NCBI RefSeq assembly: GCF_001458355.1
Contig: NZ_CYSA01000028.1
Location: forward strand, 62,001 to 126,000
Length of the DNA: 64,000 nt
Source: Thalassovita gelatinovora
GTDB taxonomy: Bacteria; Pseudomonadota; Alphaproteobacteria; Rhodobacterales; Rhodobacteraceae
Reading direction: 5' to 3'
Shown here: one piece after another, positions 34,384 through 42,268 of the stretch
Numbering within the stretch: position 1 is the stretch's first letter
Layout of the letters: each line of letters begins with the position of its first letter
The notes under the pieces: model-generated
Database searches by the model: none
The model's input: the letters and a program-made list of their open reading frames with translations, nothing else
Told to the model about the DNA's origin: nothing
Program-made: the position numbers and the translations under genes

Positions 34384-34434
34384 CAAAAAAGCCGCTGACG
34401 CGCACCGTATTGAAACGGCGGGTCGAGCGGCTTT
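34384..34434 (-). terminator. leader terminator before nrtA
   Basis: On the minus strand AGCCGCT pairs with AGCGGCT and is followed by six Ts; an inner CCGT/ACGG stem stacks inside. It ends about 40 bases before the nrtA start, the layout of a regulated leader terminator. Confidence 0.75.
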
Positions 34435-34472
34435 GCTCCGGGTGTCCCGATCATCGGGGAATTCGGTGATGA

Positions 34473-34494
34473 GACGAAACGCCCTTGCTTCGTC
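34473..34494 (-). promoter_or_regulatory. ANTAR-type hexaloop hairpin
   Basis: Eight-base-pair stem GACGAAGC/GTTTCGTC (one G-T pair) closing the six-base loop AAGGGC, with A at loop position 1 and G at position 4 as in reported ANTAR target RNAs. A canonical partner hairpin with the same loop rule was not found upstream. Confidence 0.6.
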
Positions 34495-34601
34495 TTGTCC
34501 TTTTGTTGCGCTTCGCAGCGCGGTCCGCAACAGTTTCAAACTGAAAGGGCGAAAAAATGCTGCGCCGCCGCAATGAATGGCGCATTTTGCTTATTTATTG
34601 A

Positions 34602-35774
34602 TCAAGTGGATTCTGTTGGGTCAAAAATCCGGCCATCGAAAAACTGGTCTGGCAGCAGGAACAGCTTGCCTGATTCCGACGCGACCGCGGTTTTCTGGCT
34701 CAGCGACCCTTCGATTTTTTCCGATGCGCCGGGGAGGTCGCTGGTGGTGCGCGACAGGTGCTGACGGTGCAGATCGCTGCGGAACACCTCGCGCGCCTTG
34801 CGCATGGCGTCATCGCGGTCCAGACCCAACCGCGCAGCGATCTGGCCCCCGATCCATGCGGCCTGTGACTTCCACGGGAAGGTGGCGGCACCCTCAAAAA
34901 ATTCGACGAAACGTGGTGTTTTGCGTTCGCCGCCACGGGCGGAAATGACCAGACGGCCGGACAGAGCCCGGTCGATGACTTCTGCCGAAACGCCCAGATA
35001 ATCGGTACGCGACAGGATTTCAGCGGCAGTGGTGGTGTTGCTGGACTGTCCCAGCCAGCGGCCTGCACGCCAGACCGCGCGCACCAGGCGTCCGGTCAGG
35101 TCGGGATCGGCATCGGCCCATCCCTTGCGGGTCGCCAGTACCTTTTCCGGGGCGAAGTTCCAGATCGCATTGCCGGGCAACAGCAATTCTCCGACCCCGT
35201 TTTCAACCGCGATGGAACCCCACGGTTCGCCGACGCAAAAGGCATCGATTTCGCCATTCGCCATCGCCTGTGCCATCAACGGTGGCGGCACCGTGCGGAT
35301 AACCAGCGCCTGTGGTGCGGGCAATCCCAGCGAATTCAACCAATAGAACAGCAGTTCGGCATGCATCGAAAAAGGAAACGGCACCCCGATGCGCAATCTT
35401 TGCTTGGTGGCGATCAAGGCGCGGCCGGCGGCGGTGGCATCCTTGAAATCGAACCGATAGCCATGTTCACGCAGCCGCAAGGCAAGCTGGGGTGAAACGC
35501 CGATGACGTTGCCGTTGACTGACAGGACCGACAACGCCTCCAGCTGTACCGGCATGCCGCCAATACCAAGCGCGGTGGCAACCGGAACCGGGGCCAGCAT
35601 ATGCGCCGCCTCGATCTGTCCCAACGCCAACAGATCGCGTAAGGTCGACCAACTGGGGGCCTTGTGCAGGTTCAGCGCCAGCCCTTCTTCTTCGCCGAAG
35701 CCTAATTCGTGTGCGATGATCAACGGGGCCGCGTCGACCAATGGAATATACCCAGCGTTCAAAGTGATGCTCAT
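34602..35774 (-). CDS. nasS: nitrate sensor protein NasS
   Basis: Protein of 390 residues homologous to NrtA/CmpA binding proteins but without a signal peptide (it starts MSITLNAGYIPLVDAAPL), so it stays in the cytoplasm. In known systems NasS binds nitrate or nitrite and releases the antiterminator NasT. Conserved ligand-region blocks are EAAHMLAPVPVATALGIGG, IDAFCVGEPWGSIA and TAAEILSRTDYLG. It is translationally coupled to nasT (ATGA) and is upstream of the nrtA leader. The lack of a signal peptide beside nasT makes NasS rather than a second transporter protein the best call. Confidence 0.9.
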   Translation of the reverse strand: MSITLNAGYIPLVDAAPLIIAHELGFGEEEGLALNLHKAPSWSTLRDLLALGQIEAAHMLAPVPVATALGIGGMPVQLEALSVLSVNGNVIGVSPQLALRLREHGYRFDFKDATAAGRALIATKQRLRIGVPFPFSMHAELLFYWLNSLGLPAPQALVIRTVPPPLMAQAMANGEIDAFCVGEPWGSIAVENGVGELLLPGNAIWNFAPEKVLATRKGWADADPDLTGRLVRAVWRAGRWLGQSSNTTTAAEILSRTDYLGVSAEVIDRALSGRLVISARGGERKTPRFVEFFEGAATFPWKSQAAWIGGQIAARLGLDRDDAMRKAREVFRSDLHRQHLSRTTSDLPGASEKIEGSLSQKTAVASESGKLFLLPDQFFDGRIFDPTEST

Positions 35775-36355
35775 GACAGCAGTCCCGCCGTCGTCACCAG
35801 CGCCTGCGCCACGTCGATCACCTTTTTGCCCTGATCCATCGCGGCTTTGCGCAGCAGGGCATAGGCTTCGTCTTCGGACAGCCCACGCGCCTTCATCAAG
35901 ATGCCCTTGGCACGGTCCAGCGTCTTGCGTTCTTCAAGCGCCTGCTTGGTCGCTTCGAGTTCGGTGCGCATCCGGTGGAACATGTGAAACCGGGTGATGG
36001 CCGCGTCAAGGATCGGTTTCAACCGGTCGGCGCGCATCCCGTCGACCACATAGGCCGACACGCCCGCCTCGATTGCGGCTTTGGTCAGGGTGTCGTCGGA
36101 TTGATCGACAAACATAGCCACCGGGCGTTCCATCGGGCCAGAGGCGATTGCCAGTTCTTCCAACGTATCGCGTGACGGGTTAGTCATGTCGATCAGCACG
36201 ATATCGGGGTTCAGGCTGGCGACGCGCCGGGCCAGACCGGATTCTTCGGCAATGACGGAGATTTCATAGTCGCCCGAAAGCGACAGCGAATCCACGATCT
36301 GCATGGCGCGATCGCGGTCCTTTTCGACGATGATGATGGAAAGCTTCTTTGACAC
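35771..36355 (-). CDS. nasT: ANTAR-domain response regulator NasT
   Basis: Antitermination regulator of 194 residues. The N-terminal receiver-like domain begins KKLSIIIVEKDRDRAM and keeps D in VLIDMTNPS. The C-terminal ANTAR domain is evident in ALEERKTLDRAKGILMKARGL-SEDEAYALLRKAAMDQGKKV, the usual RNA-binding helix pattern. It should bind the leader hairpins before nrtA when freed by NasS. The start is GTG at 36355 with AGGAAA about 12 bases upstream; no ATG is available near the N-terminus. First gene of the nitrate operon group. Confidence 0.92.
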   Translation of the reverse strand: MSKKLSIIIVEKDRDRAMQIVDSLSLSGDYEISVIAEESGLARRVASLNPDIVLIDMTNPSRDTLEELAIASGPMERPVAMFVDQSDDTLTKAAIEAGVSAYVVDGMRADRLKPILDAAITRFHMFHRMRTELEATKQALEERKTLDRAKGILMKARGLSEDEAYALLRKAAMDQGKKVIDVAQALVTTAGLLS

Positions 36356-36486
36356 GGGGCACGTTGTTTCCTGTTTCGTCTGGGGTTGTGCCGCTGCGAA
36401 AGCGGGTGGCGCAATGCCAAGAACACAGAAACGCGCCGATATGAGGCGAATAATGCCGAGCTGGTGAAATTATAGGCATTTTAGGT

Positions 36487-36525
36487 TGGCCCCGGCGTTT
36501 CCCGCACCGGGAAACGCCGGGGCCA
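36487..36525 (-). terminator. perfect 18-bp hairpin after nadC
   Basis: An uninterrupted 18-base-pair stem with a three-base CAC loop begins four bases past the nadC stop region. There is no T-run on either strand, so it is an intrinsic terminator of the non-classical kind or a stabiliser. It separates the nad operon from the nasT promoter. Confidence 0.6.
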
Positions 36526-36527
36526 GA

Positions 36528-37379
36528 TCAGAAATCCAACCCGAGGTCCAAGGTCTGCGCCGAATGGGTCAGCGCCCCGGAAGAAATGTAATCGACCCCG
36601 GTCGCGGCAACTTCGGCAACACGGTCGAGCGTCATGTTGCCCGAGGCTTCCAGCACCAGACGACCGCCAGTGATCGCAACCGCCTGTCGCAGCGTGGTGG
36701 TGTCCATATTGTCGAGCAGAACCACATCCGCGCCGCCGGTTTCCAGCACCTCTTGCAGTTGATCGAGCCGGTCAACTTCGATTTCGACCCGCACCATGTG
36801 GCTTGCATGGGCCTTGGTCGCCTCCAGTACCGCGCGCACACCGCCTGCGGCTGCAATATGGTTATCCTTGATCAGGATTGCATCGGACAGGCTGAATCGG
36901 TGGTTGAAGCCGCCGCCATGCAGCACCGCCTGCTTTTCCACGATGCGCAAGCCGGGGGTGGTTTTCCGGGTGCAGGTGATGCGGGCCTTGTGGCCTTTGG
37001 TTTGCTGCACGAAACCATGCGTTTTGGTGGCGATCCCGCTCAGCCGTCCGGCAAAATTCAACGCCACCCGTTCCGCCGACAGAATCGACGCGGCAGCGCC
37101 GTCGATTTCCATCAGAGTGTCACCCTTGGCAATGGCATCACCATCCTGCTTCAGCGCGGTGATCCGCAATGCCGGGTCTATCAATCGAAATGCAATCGCC
37201 GCAATCTGCATTCCCGAAACCACGCCCTCTTCACGCGCGTTCAGCCGGGCTTTGTATTTCACACCTGCCGGGATAACCGCCCGAGTGGTGATATCGCCGT
37301 AGGTTCCCAGGTCTTCCATCAACGCATGTTTGACCAACGGTTCCAGGATCAGGTCGGGGAGGGTGGCATAAGAACTCAT
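36528..37379 (-). CDS. nadC: nicotinate-nucleotide pyrophosphorylase (carboxylating)
   Basis: Quinolinate phosphoribosyltransferase of 283 residues, converting quinolinate and PRPP to nicotinate mononucleotide in de novo NAD synthesis. Typical blocks are ALMEDLGTYGDITTRAVIP, LNFAGRLSGIATKTH, ITCTRKTTPGLRIVEKQAV, GGGFNHRFSLSDAILIKDNH and LEASGNMTLDRV. The ATG overlaps the nadB stop (ATGA). The longer upstream frame to 37568 is a shadow of nadB. Last gene of the nadA-nadB-nadC operon. Confidence 0.95.
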   Translation of the reverse strand: MSSYATLPDLILEPLVKHALMEDLGTYGDITTRAVIPAGVKYKARLNAREEGVVSGMQIAAIAFRLIDPALRITALKQDGDAIAKGDTLMEIDGAAASILSAERVALNFAGRLSGIATKTHGFVQQTKGHKARITCTRKTTPGLRIVEKQAVLHGGGFNHRFSLSDAILIKDNHIAAAGGVRAVLEATKAHASHMVRVEIEVDRLDQLQEVLETGGADVVLLDNMDTTTLRQAVAITGGRLVLEASGNMTLDRVAEVAATGVDYISSGALTHSAQTLDLGLDF

Positions 37380-38947
37380 GCGGTTTCCTTTGCAATCTTG
37401 TCGCGCAGCGCCAGCGCTTCGGACAGGGTCAACATGCTGCGTTTGCCGGTGTCGCCTTTGGGGGCGGGGAAATCGCTGCGATAATGCGCCCCGCGGGATT
37501 CTTCGCGAAGCAATGCGGCGGCGGCGATCAACGTGGCTGTGGCGGTCATGTTCACAAATCCCGGGCAATCGGCATTTTCATCTTCCAACCGGGCAATAGT
37601 CGCCAAGGCCAGCTTTAACCCTTCGGCGTCGCGCACCACGCCGACATTATTGGTCATACAGCGGCGCAGACGGTCAACCGCATTGGCATCGGGTGAAACC
37701 CCGCCGGGTAGGAAATCTGGCGCGATTTCTGGCGCGATGCCCGTGGGGGAACCGAGAACCGCATCGATACCTACGGCGCAAATCCGGGCATAGACCAGGG
37801 CCTCCAACAGACCGTTCGAAGCCAGGCGGTTGGCACCGTGCAACCCGGTCGAAGACGCTTCGCCGCAAACCCAGAGGTTTTTCAGACTGGCCCTGCCGTT
37901 CTGATCGGTAGCGATGCCGCCCATGTGGTAATGCGCGGCGGCGGCGACTGGGATCGGGTTTAGCACCGGATCAATGCCGGCGCGGGCGCAGGCTTCGGCC
38001 ACGGCGGGATACTGTGTCAGGACCTTTGCCCCCAGAACCGCGCGGGTATCCAGCATCGGCCGCTTGCCCGCCTGGGTCTGGGCATAGATGGCGCGGGCAA
38101 CGATGTCGCGCGGGGCCAGTTCAGCATCGGGATGGATCGCGGTCATGAACCGTTCGCCATCAGCGTTGATCAGTGTGGCCCCTTCGCCGCGCAACGCTTC
38201 GGTGGCCAGTGGTGCGGGGTCTTCGCCCATATCGATGGCGGTGGGGTGAAATTGCACAAATTCGGCATCGGCAATCACAGCACCGGCACGGGCGGCCATG
38301 CCGATCACCTGACCACGGATGCGGGCAGGATTGGTGGTCAGCTTGTACAGCCCGCCAGAACCGCCGCCAGCCATCAGATAGGCCGCGCCACGCAGAAGGA
38401 TCGGTTGCGACCGATCTTCGCAAGAGGTTTCGATCCAAACCCCCGTCACGGCGCCGTTACTGACCTCAAGTCCTGAGGCCAAAACACCTTCCAACACTTG
38501 GATCGATGGCGTTTGCAGCGCCTGCGCGATCAGCGCTTTCATGATTTCGGCCCCGGCCTGATCGCCCTTGACCCGAACCACGCGGGCGAAACTATGCGCC
38601 GCTTCGCGCGACAACACGTAACCGCCGTTGTCGTCGCGGTCGAACGGTGTGCCCATGTCGGTCAGATCGAGGATATGATCCCGGGCTTCGCGGGTGACTT
38701 GGGTGGCGACCTGCGGGTCAACAGTTCCAGCCCCTGCACGCAGCGTGTCCGAAGAATGGCTTTCGGGGCTGTCGGTGGGGCCCATCGCGGCCGCGATCCC
38801 TCCTTGGGCCCAAGCCGAACTGGCCCCTTCGCCCAGTGTTTCGGGTGAAATCATCAGCACCGGCCGCGGTGCCAGTTTCAGCGCCGCATAAAGCGCACCC
38901 ATGCCTGCGCCGACAATGACGACGCGGTCGGTTGTGATTGCCTGCAT
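37376..38947 (-). CDS. nadB: L-aspartate oxidase
   Basis: FAD enzyme of 523 residues oxidising aspartate to iminoaspartate, first step of NAD synthesis. FAD-binding VVIVGAGMGALYAALKLA, SAWAQGGIAAAMG, FVQFHPTAIDMG, LMAGGGSGGLYKLTTNP and HYHMGGIATDQNGRASL are typical of NadB. The C-terminal helical tail ends near a SRGAHYRSDFP block, which family members share. Nested between nadA (12 bases upstream) and nadC (four-base overlap). Confidence 0.95.
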   Translation of the reverse strand: MQAITTDRVVIVGAGMGALYAALKLAPRPVLMISPETLGEGASSAWAQGGIAAAMGPTDSPESHSSDTLRAGAGTVDPQVATQVTREARDHILDLTDMGTPFDRDDNGGYVLSREAAHSFARVVRVKGDQAGAEIMKALIAQALQTPSIQVLEGVLASGLEVSNGAVTGVWIETSCEDRSQPILLRGAAYLMAGGGSGGLYKLTTNPARIRGQVIGMAARAGAVIADAEFVQFHPTAIDMGEDPAPLATEALRGEGATLINADGERFMTAIHPDAELAPRDIVARAIYAQTQAGKRPMLDTRAVLGAKVLTQYPAVAEACARAGIDPVLNPIPVAAAAHYHMGGIATDQNGRASLKNLWVCGEASSTGLHGANRLASNGLLEALVYARICAVGIDAVLGSPTGIAPEIAPDFLPGGVSPDANAVDRLRRCMTNNVGVVRDAEGLKLALATIARLEDENADCPGFVNMTATATLIAAAALLREESRGAHYRSDFPAPKGDTGKRSMLTLSEALALRDKIAKETA

Positions 38948-38959
38948 CTGACGCGGTCC

Positions 38960-40012
38960 TTAAATGCCCAGCTGTTTCGACAGATCGATCATCCGCTGCA
39001 CCGCCAGTTTGGCCTTTTCTGCCACGGCTTTGTCGACCTCGACCGGGGTGGTCATGGTATGCAGCGAATACAGCACCTTCTCCAAAGTGATCTTTTTCAT
39101 GAAAGGGCACATGTTGCAGGGGCCGACGAAATCGACCTCAGGCAGCGCGTCGGAAATGTTCGAGGCCATCGAACATTCAGTCACCAGCATCGCCTTTTGT
39201 GGCTTTTCGCGTTCGACATAGGAAATGATGCCGCTGGTGGATCCCGAAAAGTCGGCTTCGGCCACCACATCTGGCGGGCATTCGGGATGCGCGATGATAC
39301 GGGTGCCGGGGTTCCATTCGCGGAATTCGATCAGGTCCTGCGCGGTATATCGTTCATGCACGATACAGGCCCCGTCCCACCATACGATGCGTTTGCCCGG
39401 TACCTGCTGCGCTACGTTTTGCGCCAGATATTTGTCAGGGGTCATGATCACCGTGTCGCTGTCCTGCGCCGCCACGATCTGCGCGGCGTTGGACGAGGTG
39501 CAGCAAATATCGGAAGCTGCTTTCACCTCGGCGGTGGTATTGACATAAGTCACCACAGGCGCGCCGGGATATTTCGCGCGCATCTGTTCGATGCCTGCGG
39601 CGGTGATAGAGTCAGCCAGCGAACACCCCGCTTCCATATCCGGCATCAGCACGGTTTTTGCCGGGTTCAGGATTTTCGAGGTTTCAGCCATGAAATGTAC
39701 GCCGCATTGCACGATCACATCTTCTTCGACCTCAACCGCCTTGATCGCCAGTTGCAGGCTGTCGCCGACGAAATCGGCCACCCCGTGATAGATGTCGGGA
39801 GTCATGTAATTATGCGCCAGAATGACCGCGCCGCGCTTTTTCTTCAGCGTGTTGATCGCCACCACATAGGGCGCATAAATCGCCCAGTCGGCAGGTGTGA
39901 CGACACGGTCCATGCGGGCGTATATGTCTTTTGTAGCCTCAGCCAAATCCAACGACGGGGCGAGATCATAGTGTTCCGCCAGACCGGCGCGAACGGTCAC
40001 AAGATCGAGCAA
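38960..40012 (-). CDS. nadA: quinolinate synthase
   Basis: [4Fe-4S] enzyme of 350 residues that condenses iminoaspartate with dihydroxyacetone phosphate to quinolinate. Candidate cluster cysteines lie in QCGVHFMAETS, SDICCTSSNA and GPCNMCPFM; LAHNYMTPDIY, DMEAGCSLAD and VWWDGACIVHERY are family blocks. The start is TTG at 40010-40012, supported by GGAGG about nine bases upstream; no ATG is suitably placed. First gene of the nad operon, transcribed away from the MarR gene region but in the same direction. Confidence 0.93.
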   Translation of the reverse strand: MLDLVTVRAGLAEHYDLAPSLDLAEATKDIYARMDRVVTPADWAIYAPYVVAINTLKKKRGAVILAHNYMTPDIYHGVADFVGDSLQLAIKAVEVEEDVIVQCGVHFMAETSKILNPAKTVLMPDMEAGCSLADSITAAGIEQMRAKYPGAPVVTYVNTTAEVKAASDICCTSSNAAQIVAAQDSDTVIMTPDKYLAQNVAQQVPGKRIVWWDGACIVHERYTAQDLIEFREWNPGTRIIAHPECPPDVVAEADFSGSTSGIISYVEREKPQKAMLVTECSMASNISDALPEVDFVGPCNMCPFMKKITLEKVLYSLHTMTTPVEVDKAVAEKAKLAVQRMIDLSKQLGI

Positions 40013-40145
40013 TCAACTGTCCTCCAGCAATAGCTTGGAGCGTCGATATATGTGGAAAATGCGGTATTTGCTAGCGCAATTCGCGGTTTAACAAATCGGA
40101 CCTTGCGTTTCGATCCGAAGAAACGCCATCAGCAAGGTGACGACC

Positions 40146-40613
40146 CTAGTCGTTTTTCGGACGCATCAATGGTGCCCGGCTCAGTTGATTGCCAGCATCC
40201 ACGGTTTTCTGCATCAGTCGTAGCATCTCGCTGCGTTCGTCTTCATTCAATCCGGCTAGAATATCCGTTTGCAGCGCCCAGACGATCGGCGTCGCCTGTG
40301 CCAGCAGATTACGACCCTTGTCGGTCAGGTTCAATACCTTTGCCCGCCGGTCGTTGGGGCTTGTCTTGCGTTCGATCAGCCCCTTGTTGTGCAGACGGTC
40401 CAGAACCGATCCCATTGTCACCCGGTCATGCCCGATCAGCCCGGCCAAGGTGGCCTGATCGACTTGAGGATTGGTCGAAAGCACCGACAAAGCACTGAAC
40501 TGCACCGGGGTCACGTCAAAGCCAGCTTCGCGCATCCGATCATTGAAAACCGATACGGAAATCTGGTTCAGTCGCCGGATCAGGTGACCCGCCATGCCGT
40601 AGAGTTCCAGCAC
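40146..40613 (-). CDS. MarR family transcriptional regulator
   Basis: Winged-helix regulator of about 155 residues. The DNA-binding part is QVDQATLAGLIGHDRVTMGSVLDRLHNKGLIERK followed by the wing DRRAKVLNLTDKG, diagnostic for MarR. It is divergent from the FAH-family hydrolase and probably controls it, perhaps responding to an aromatic acid. The start is uncertain: GTG at 40613 follows AGGACAAGGA and is preferred; GTG at 40664 would add 17 residues and ATG at 40595 would remove six. Confidence 0.85.
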   Translation of the reverse strand: MLELYGMAGHLIRRLNQISVSVFNDRMREAGFDVTPVQFSALSVLSTNPQVDQATLAGLIGHDRVTMGSVLDRLHNKGLIERKTSPNDRRAKVLNLTDKGRNLLAQATPIVWALQTDILAGLNEDERSEMLRLMQKTVDAGNQLSRAPLMRPKND

Positions 40614-40664
40614 TGTCCTTGTCCTTTTGCTGTCGTCCGATCTTGTATCGTGCGTCGATACCAC

Positions 40665-40910
40665 ACCAGCGTCAATTTGACGAGCTTACTGATAATTAGA
40701 ATGCTTATTTTAATCCGGCTACCGTCAAAAAAGCTGTGCACGGCCGTTATTGAATACGGGTCAATCTTGGCGGCCTTCCATGTTGTGGCGGGACGTGGTG
40801 TAAAGCTGGAAAGGGCAATCGGTTTGAATTTGACCCGCGAGACCGCCTTGGTATCCGCTAAGCGACCGACTGCTGTGGAAAAGACTTTATCATTGCGAGG
40901 AACGCACAAG
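40665..40910. other. divergent intergenic region, MarR gene and FAH hydrolase
   Basis: About 250 bases, AT-rich at 40680-40720, likely holding both promoters and the MarR operator. I saw an imperfect ATAATTAG/CTTATTTT arrangement around 40694-40713 but no clean palindrome. GAGGAA at about 40897 is the hydrolase ribosome site. Confidence 0.35.
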
Positions 40911-41606
40911 ATGAGCGGTTATCTGTTCGACACCCCCAAGATCCAATCCATCCCCGTCAAGGGCGAGGCGGCGGAATACCCGATCAATCGCATTTTCTGC
41001 GTTGGGCGCAATTATGCCGCCCATGCCGCCGAAATGGGGGGGGAGGTCGACCGTGAGGCACCATGGTATTTTATCAAATCGCCAAGCGCATATGTCGCCA
41101 GCCACGCGACCGTGCCCTATCCGCCGGGAACCGCGAATTTTCATTACGAGATGGAACTGGCATTGGGACTGGGCGCACCGGTGTTTCGCGCGGATGCGGC
41201 CGAGGCATCGGCAGCGATCTACGGCTATGGCTGTGCTTTGGATATGACGCGACGGGACCGGCAGCAGGATGGCAAGGATCATCGACGCCCTTGGGATTTG
41301 GGCAAGGATATCGAAAATGGTGCGGTGATGGCACCGTTGACGCGGGCGTCGGATTGGCAGCCCATGGGGCAACGTATCCATCTGGCGGTCAACGGCGAAA
41401 TCAAGCAGGATGCATCACTTGAAGACATGGTGTGGACTGTGGCCGAGATCGTTTCGCATCTGTCCGGGTTTTATCATCTGATACCCGGTGATGTGATCAT
41501 GACCGGAACTCCGGCAGGGGTCGGTCCGGTGGTCGCTGGCGACAAAATCACCGGCGGGATTGATGGACTTGATCCAATCGCGCTGACATTGAGCGATCCG
41601 GAATAA
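40911..41606 (+). CDS. fumarylacetoacetate hydrolase family protein (fumarylpyruvate hydrolase-like)
   Basis: Hydrolase of 231 residues with the short FAH fold used by fumarylpyruvate and acylpyruvate hydrolases in gentisate-type pathways. Metal-binding region HYEMELALGLG, then GYGCALDMTRRDRQ, DLGKDIENGAVMAPL and MTGTPAGVGPV are all present. It splits a 2,4-diketo acid in aromatic or related catabolism; the exact substrate is unknown. ATG at 40911 follows GCGAGGAACGCACAAG. The frame is open far upstream, but that part is antisense to the MarR gene. Probably regulated by the divergent MarR protein. Confidence 0.87.
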   Translation: MSGYLFDTPKIQSIPVKGEAAEYPINRIFCVGRNYAAHAAEMGGEVDREAPWYFIKSPSAYVASHATVPYPPGTANFHYEMELALGLGAPVFRADAAEASAAIYGYGCALDMTRRDRQQDGKDHRRPWDLGKDIENGAVMAPLTRASDWQPMGQRIHLAVNGEIKQDASLEDMVWTVAEIVSHLSGFYHLIPGDVIMTGTPAGVGPVVAGDKITGGIDGLDPIALTLSDPE

Positions 41607-41649
41607 AGACCCAGTCTAGCACCAAAATCATGGGTGGCGTGGCCTTCCG

Positions 41650-42268
41650 GTGAATCTTCGCCGCAAAGTAGAATGTCAGGGCACTACGCTGCCCCGAGGG
41701 AGGCACGTCACGCATCCCGAGCAGTCTGAAATATCGGGGTTGAAGGATCAGGACCTGACTGAAGGGTCTGGCTGGATGTGTTGCAGGCGGTCAACAAGAC
41801 CTATGCCGAACTGGTTAATTATCAAGAAAAGCTGGAAGCGCGCAGCAACGAATTGATCGCGATGAAACGGTTTCTGACTTCGATCATGGGATCGGTCAGC
41901 GATTTCCTGATCGTGGTAGAACACGATTACACCATTTCTGATGCTTATGCTTCATTTTGCCGGGTGCTGGGATTGGAAATCGACGCACTGAGCGGGCTGC
42001 AAGGCCCCGATCCGGCGGAATCACGCATCGCGACCCGACTGGACCGCCGCTGCAAGGTCACCGGCGCGGCCCTGGAATTTCGCCCGACGCCGCGCCACGC
42101 GTGTTTGATCCGTTCTTCACCACCAAAGAGGTGGGCAAAGGCACCGGGATTGGATTGGCGATTTCGCACAAGATTGCCGAAGAACACGGCGGTAGCCTGA
42201 GATCGATCGATGGGGCTGGCCCGGGGGCATGTTTCCAGTTGATCTTGAAGTCCGAAGCGTCGGTATGA
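41650..42268 (+). pseudogene. hupT: hupT remnant: hydrogen-responsive histidine kinase, frameshifted and internally deleted
   Basis: Remains of a PAS-containing sensor histidine kinase. In one frame LKDQDLTEG appears near 41740-41765; the continuation VWLDVLQAVNKTYAELV lies in another frame, so about one base was lost near 41765. The PAS segment (FLTSIMGSVSDFLIVVEHDY) then runs to about 42050, where the frame changes again to the ATP-binding tail GPGISPDAAPRVFDPFFTTK and GTGIGLAISHKIAEEHGG. The whole histidine phosphotransfer domain and the N-box are missing. Position before hupU/V and hypF, as in R. capsulatus, identifies it as HupT. Its final TGA overlaps the next start (ATGA). It cannot encode a working kinase. 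Confidence 0.8.

Larger units (their letters stand above)
34346..34601 (-). ncRNA. nas operon leader RNA, likely NasT antitermination target
   Basis: The untranslated stretch between nasS and nrtA contains several hairpins in transcript order: GTTGCG/CGCAAC at 34505-34531, an eight-base-pair hairpin with hexaloop AAGGGC at 34473-34494, CCCGA/TCGGG near 34446-34458, and a terminator at 34384-34434. Loop positions 1 and 4 of the hexaloop are A and G, the pattern known for ANTAR-protein RNA sites. NasT has an ANTAR domain, so binding should prevent termination when nitrate is present. Confidence 0.7.

Noticed and set aside
34448-34460. CCCGA/TCGGG hairpin as a second ANTAR site
   Set aside because: Loop is only three bases and lacks the A1/G4 hexaloop pattern, so it was not called as the partner hairpin.
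34602-35774. Second periplasmic nitrate-binding protein (NrtA paralogue)
   Set aside because: No signal peptide and coupling to nasT fit the cytoplasmic sensor NasS better.
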